Shown here: piece after piece, positions 5,638-8,255 of the stretch | Layout of the letters: each line of letters starts with the position of its first letter | Numbering within the stretch: position 1 is the first letter of the stretch | Assembly (NCBI GenBank): GCA_945937975.1 | Contig: CAMEUD010000051.1 | Span: forward strand, 1-8,255 | Length of the DNA stretch: 8,255 nt | DNA from: an uncultured Clostridia bacterium | GTDB lineage: Bacteria; Bacillota; Clostridia; Christensenellales; UBA1242 | Direction of reading: 5' to 3' | Notes under the pieces: generated by a model | The model's input: the letters and a program-made list of their open reading frames with translations, nothing else | Told to the model about the DNA's origin: nothing | Databases searched by the model: none | Translations under genes and position numbers: made by a program

Positions 5638-6096
5638 ATGATAGTAAATTTTAATAACTTTGGAGATAAAAATTTAAAACAAAAAATAACGGAAATTTAT
5701 GAAATAGCATTAAAAGAAACTCATAATAAAAGTAATGTTGTTATTGATGTTACCATAGTTGGAAGAAACACAATAAGAGAACTTAACAAAGAACACAGAA
5801 ATGTTGACAGGGTTACCGATGTTTTGAGTTTCCCTTTGCTTGAAAATGAAGAACTAAAAAGCGATTTAATGCACGATGAGAATATTCAAACTGAACTTGG
5901 AGATATTGTTATTTGCAAATCAAGGGCAATAGAACAAGCAAAAGAATATGGCCATAGTTTGGAAAGAGAACTTTGCTTTTTGGCATTGCATGGTTTTTTG
6001 CATGTTTTGGGTTATGACCATATGCAAAAAGAAGATGAAATGGTAATGTTCCCACTTCAAGATAAAATATTAAATATTGCAAATATGCCAAGATAG
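5638..6096 (+). CDS. ybeY: Endoribonuclease YbeY, 16S rRNA maturation factor
   Basis: Zinc-dependent endoribonuclease (UPF0054) involved in 16S rRNA 3'-end maturation and ribosome quality control. The 152 residues are full family length. The signature HGFLHVLGYDH places the three zinc-binding His at residues 118, 122 and 128. LNKEHRNVDRVTDVLSFPL (residues 49-67) is the other conserved block, with Arg54 at the position of the conserved active-site Arg and the TDVLSFP motif intact. LGDIVICKSRAIEQAKEYG (88-106) is also typical. The start ATG has AGAAGG (5627-5632) 5 bases upstream, overlapping the yqfD stop. It is probably co-transcribed with yqfCD and perhaps also has a promoter inside yqfD. 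There is no hairpin after its stop. era, another 16S rRNA maturation factor, lies one gene further on. Confidence 0.95.
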   Translation: MIVNFNNFGDKNLKQKITEIYEIALKETHNKSNVVIDVTIVGRNTIRELNKEHRNVDRVTDVLSFPLLENEELKSDLMHDENIQTELGDIVICKSRAIEQAKEYGHSLERELCFLALHGFLHVLGYDHMQKEDEMVMFPLQDKILNIANMPR

Positions 6097-6110
6097 GAAA
6101 AGAATGAGTA

Positions 6111-6139
6111 TTGACATCATTGTTTATTTGATTTATAAT
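6111..6139 (+). promoter_or_regulatory. Perfect consensus housekeeping promoter of the lipoprotein gene
   Basis: TTGACA (6111-6116) and TATAAT (6134-6139) with a 17-bp spacer give 12 of 12 consensus positions at ideal spacing, the strongest promoter in the window. It begins 15 bases after the ybeY stop. Expected start about 6146 gives a leader of about 16 nt that contains AGAAGG (6150-6155). Confidence 0.85.
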
Positions 6140-6161
6140 TAATACGAATAGAAGGTAGAGT

Positions 6162-7031
6162 ATGAATAAGAAAAATTTGACAAAGATTTGTTTAACAGGT
6201 GTTGCATCTGCAATCCTTGTTGGTGGACTTGCAAGTTGTTTAAGTGAAATGAAAACTGCACAAAAAGAATTGAATAACAAAGTTGTAAATGTTATTAATA
6301 ATAGCGATTTAAAAAATAACTTCAAAGGTGAAGTTGAAAAATTTTCTTTTCTTTCTACAAATTTTGAAAATGCTTCTGACCAATACTTTATGAATTTACA
6401 TGGATTAACAAAAGAAAAAGATTCAAAACAAACATCGTTCACAACATTAAATTATTCAGTACCTAGCAATGTTTTTGACAGCGTTGACACTTCTAAAAGT
6501 GAAAATATAGTCAAAGTTGTTTCAAACATAGTTGATTCACAAAAAGCAGAAAATATAGTTACACACAGAGTTAATGATGTAAAAAAACTTAACAAAGCCA
6601 TGAAACAAGTTGCACAAAACACTGAAGATGGTTATAAGATTTCTAAAATGTTCTTATATGGTATCGGAGATATTACTTTTGATGATGCTCGCTCGGCAGT
6701 AAAATTTGCAACAAAAAATGTTTCATTGTATTCAAAAACAACAGTAACCAAAGAATGGGAAGTAATTGGCTATCAATATGATATGCCAAAATTTGGTTGG
6801 GTATCACATTCTAATACTGAATACAAAACACTCTATATAGACCAAGATGTTTATGTAAAATTAGATAAAGATATGTATGAACAAGCAAAACAAGATGAAA
6901 CGATTATTTTTGATAAATTCTGTGAATATGTAAAGAGCAAAGATAATGACAAATATCAAGTAAAAGTTCAAAATGTTACAACAGAAAAAGGCTTATCAGC
7001 AAATTCAATGGAAAGTTCTTTAGATTATTAA
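6162..7031 (+). CDS. Unrecognised lipoprotein between ybeY and era
   Basis: I do not recognise a family. The 289-residue protein begins with a type II signal peptide: basic MNKKNLTK, a hydrophobic core (about 9-22) and the lipobox LASC with Cys26 as the lipidated residue. It should therefore be anchored on the outer face of the membrane. The mature part is hydrophilic and rich in Lys, Asn, Asp and Ser. Residues 27-70 and 114-162 look helical; 184-235 look like beta strands (VSLYSKTTVTKEWEVIGYQY, then KTLYIDQDVYVKL). Only one other Cys occurs in the mature part (254). No catalytic motif stands out. The start is set by AGAAGG 6 bases upstream, and the gene has its own perfect promoter and strong terminator, so it is an independent, probably well expressed single-gene unit. 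It sits where dgkA and cdd lie in many Bacillota, which suggests a lineage-specific insertion or replacement. Base composition is like its neighbours. Confidence 0.85.
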   Translation: MNKKNLTKICLTGVASAILVGGLASCLSEMKTAQKELNNKVVNVINNSDLKNNFKGEVEKFSFLSTNFENASDQYFMNLHGLTKEKDSKQTSFTTLNYSVPSNVFDSVDTSKSENIVKVVSNIVDSQKAENIVTHRVNDVKKLNKAMKQVAQNTEDGYKISKMFLYGIGDITFDDARSAVKFATKNVSLYSKTTVTKEWEVIGYQYDMPKFGWVSHSNTEYKTLYIDQDVYVKLDKDMYEQAKQDETIIFDKFCEYVKSKDNDKYQVKVQNVTTEKGLSANSMESSLDY

Positions 7032-7044
7032 TAAAATTTTGTTG

Positions 7045-7077
7045 AAAGGATTTCACAATAAGTGAAGTCCTTTTTTT
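7045..7077 (+). terminator. Strong intrinsic terminator of the lipoprotein gene
   Basis: A 12-bp stem pairs 7045-7056 (AAAGGATTTCAC) with 7062-7073 (GTGAAGTCCTTT), with one T-G wobble and a 5-nt AATAA loop, followed by a T-run to 7077. It starts 14 bases after the stop codon. Confidence 0.92.
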
Positions 7078-7098
7078 ATTTTAAATGAGTAAATTGCT

Positions 7099-7127
7099 TT
7101 GCTATATTTTTTTAAATATGTCATAAT
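7099..7127 (+). promoter_or_regulatory. Extended -10 promoter of era
   Basis: TTGCTA (7099-7104) and CATAAT (7122-7127) are 17 bp apart, with a TATG-N extended -10 element (7117-7121) directly upstream of the -10. Expected start is about 7134, at the first G of the GGAG ribosome binding site, leaving a leader of only about 9 nt before the era ATG. Confidence 0.6.
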
Positions 7128-7142
7128 AATTATGGAGAAAAA

Positions 7143-8048
7143 ATGAAATATAAATTCGGTTATATAGCTATACTTGGAAGACCAAATGCAGGAAAAAGCA
7201 CTTTGGTTAATAATTTGGTGGGAGAAAAGGTTGCAATAGTTTCTCCAAAACCACAAACAACAAGAAACAATATTTTGGGTATTTTAACAAAAGAAAATTA
7301 TCAACTTGTACTTATAGATACCCCAGGTATTCATAAATCAAAAAATGCACTTGATAAATATATGATGAAAAATGTTCGCTCGGCACAAAGTGGAGCAAGC
7401 TTAAATGTTTATCTTATTGATTCAACAAAAGCAATTTCGGAACAAGAACTTGATTATATAAAAAACTTAAAGGCAAAAGAAGAAACGCCACTTATTGTCG
7501 TAATAAGCAAAGTAGACTTGATAAAACAACTCGATATTTTGCCAATCATTGACAAACTGTCAAAAATAAAGGAAATAGATGAGATTGTGCCAATTTCAAG
7601 CATAAAAGGCAAAAATACAAAAGAACTTTTGGACACAATACTAAAATACTTGCCAGAAAGTGATGTAAAAAACTTTGAATATGATGAAGATTATTACACA
7701 AATAAGTCTTTACGCTTTATTGCAAGTGAAACAATAAGAGAAAAAGCCCTTTACTTTTTGCAAGATGAAATACCACATGGAATAAGTGTTGATATTGTAA
7801 ACTTTGAAGAAAAGGAACGAATTGTTGTTATTGATGCAGATATTATTTGTGAAAAAGAAAGTCATAAGTCAATAATCATAGGCAAAAAGGGTTCAATGCT
7901 AAAAAACATTGGAGAAAAGGCAAGAGTTGAACTAGAAAATTTAACAGGCAAAAAAGTGCTTTTAAAACTTTTTGTAAAAACAAAAAAGAATTGGAGAGAA
8001 AATACAAATTTACTTACTGAATTTGGATACAAACCAGATGAAGAATAA
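7143..8048 (+). CDS. era: GTPase Era
   Basis: Essential GTPase that binds the 3' end of 16S rRNA and assists 30S assembly. The 301 residues are standard length. G1 is GRPNAGKST (residues 12-20), G2 lies in SPKPQTTRNNILG (34-46), and G3 is DTPG (59-62). G4 reads SKVD (122-125) instead of NKxD, and G5 is SSIKG (152-156). The C-terminal KH domain carries IIIGKKGSMLKNIG (its GxxG loop is GKKG) and the family end motif LKLFVKTKKNWR. The ATG has GGAG (7134-7137) 5 bases upstream. It follows a strong terminator and has its own extended -10 promoter, so it is uncoupled from ybeY, unlike in many Bacillota. yqzL follows, as expected before recO. The Ser in place of the G4 Asn (codon AGC) is the only unusual key residue. 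Confidence 0.97.
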   Translation: MKYKFGYIAILGRPNAGKSTLVNNLVGEKVAIVSPKPQTTRNNILGILTKENYQLVLIDTPGIHKSKNALDKYMMKNVRSAQSGASLNVYLIDSTKAISEQELDYIKNLKAKEETPLIVVISKVDLIKQLDILPIIDKLSKIKEIDEIVPISSIKGKNTKELLDTILKYLPESDVKNFEYDEDYYTNKSLRFIASETIREKALYFLQDEIPHGISVDIVNFEEKERIVVIDADIICEKESHKSIIIGKKGSMLKNIGEKARVELENLTGKKVLLKLFVKTKKNWRENTNLLTEFGYKPDEE

Positions 8049-8059
8049 TTTTAAATTTA

Positions 8060-8105
8060 GTAAATTTTTCTTTGAATTTTGCATATAATATAGTAAACTG
8101 ATAAT
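8060..8105 (+). promoter_or_regulatory. Poorly defined promoter region before yqzL
   Basis: TATAAT at 8084-8089 is a perfect -10, but nothing like TTGACA lies at the right distance. The alternative, TTGCAT (8079-8084) with GATAAT (8100-8105), has a short 15-bp spacer. I cannot choose between them. The era-yqzL gap (8049-8141) holds no convincing terminator, so read-through from era may also serve yqzL. Confidence 0.25.
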
Positions 8106-8141
8106 GTAAGATGAAATCTTAAAAAACAAAAGGAGCAGAGT

Positions 8142-8255
8142 ATGGATAATTTTGTTAGTGAAAATGCAGAAAAAGTGTGGAACATTTTTACAAAAACAGG
8201 TAGCATTTCTGCTTATTTGTTATATAGTGCAATTCAACATGGCAAATATCAAGAT
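8142..8255 (+). CDS. yqzL: YqzL family protein, 3' end outside the window
   Basis: Thirty-eight codons are visible before the window ends. The ATG lies 6 bases after a strong AAAGGAG site (8129-8135). The segment VWNIFTKTGSISAYLLY matches the core of the YqzL family (W-x-x-F-x-x-TG-x-x-x-x-YLLY), a very short Bacillota protein of unknown function. Its usual place is between era and recO, exactly as here. The protein carries about 10 extra residues before the Trp compared with typical YqzL. Usual family length is about 45-50 residues, so little should be missing. recO would be expected next. Confidence 0.72.
   Translation, partial: MDNFVSENAEKVWNIFTKTGSISAYLLYSAIQHGKYQD

Noticed and set aside
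5909..6442. Minus-strand open frame of 177 codons across ybeY and the lipoprotein gene
   Set aside because: It is a shadow of two well-supported + strand genes; composition is Phe/Leu/Ile-rich as expected from reversed A-rich coding DNA, and it would run over a perfect + strand promoter.
6689..7385. Ten-base repeat TCGCTCGGCA at 6689-6698 (lipoprotein gene) and 7376-7385 (era)
   Set aside because: Both copies encode an Arg-Ser-Ala tripeptide in unrelated proteins and there are only two; coincidence is the simplest reading.
8053..8067. AAATTT-AGT-AAATTT stem after era as a terminator
   Set aside because: Only A-T pairs, a 3-nt loop and a short T-run; such palindromes are expected by chance in this composition.
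8107..8121. TAAGAT-GAA-ATCTTA hairpin before yqzL as a regulatory leader
   Set aside because: The stem is only 6 bp and AT-rich with no linked element; too weak to claim regulation.
1..8255. Mycoplasma-type code (TGA as Trp) given the low GC content
   Set aside because: Trp is encoded by TGG throughout, and yqfC ends at a TGA that overlaps the yqfD start in the usual ATGA arrangement.

Overview
The window is a compact, AT-rich stretch of a Bacillota chromosome with every gene on the + strand. The gene set (FloA/NfeD, the sporulation pair YqfC/YqfD, YbeY, Era and YqzL), the strong AAGGAG-type ribosome binding sites and the housekeeping promoters spaced at 17 bp point to a spore-forming, or formerly spore-forming, low-GC Gram-positive. 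A clostridial Ogg DNA glycosylase suggests Clostridia, probably an uncultured gut lineage (inference). Trp is TGG and TGA acts as a stop codon (yqfC), so this is the standard bacterial code and not the Mycoplasma code.

Layout. (1) 1-1047: the 3' five-sixths of phosphoglycerate kinase (pgk), closed by an intrinsic terminator. (2) 1027-1898: a single-gene unit for 8-oxoguanine DNA glycosylase. Its promoter is interleaved with the pgk terminator and should start transcription at the ATG itself. (3) 1927-4270: a membrane-microdomain operon made of a short NfeD, flotillin FloA and an unrecognised single-pass membrane protein with a long charged tail. It is driven by an extended -10 promoter whose 17-bp spacer is almost filled by an inverted repeat. 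(4) 4209-5628: yqfC-yqfD, coupled by an ATGA overlap. They are preceded by a 12-bp dyad whose right arm carries the yqfC start codon and whose loop region overlaps a SigE-like promoter. (5) 5638-6096: the endoribonuclease ybeY. (6) 6111-7077: an unrecognised lipoprotein with a perfect consensus promoter and a strong terminator of its own. (7) 7099-8048: the GTPase era with its own promoter. (8) 8142-8255: the start of yqzL, cut by the window edge.

How it fits together: yqfC-yqfD-ybeY-era-yqzL is the skeleton of the conserved Bacillota cluster yqfC-yqfD-phoH-pgpH-ybeY-dgkA-cdd-era-yqzL-recO. Here phoH, pgpH, dgkA and cdd are absent from their usual places, and a lipoprotein gene sits between ybeY and era. 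YbeY and Era are both ribosome/16S rRNA maturation factors, NfeD and FloA work together in the membrane, and YqfC/YqfD belong to sporulation.

I see no tRNA, rRNA, CRISPR array, insertion sequence, prophage or defence gene, and no gene-free stretch above 300 bases (the longest gap is 111 bases). The most interesting material lies in the intergenic regions, where terminators, dyads, promoters and start codons are packed on top of each other.
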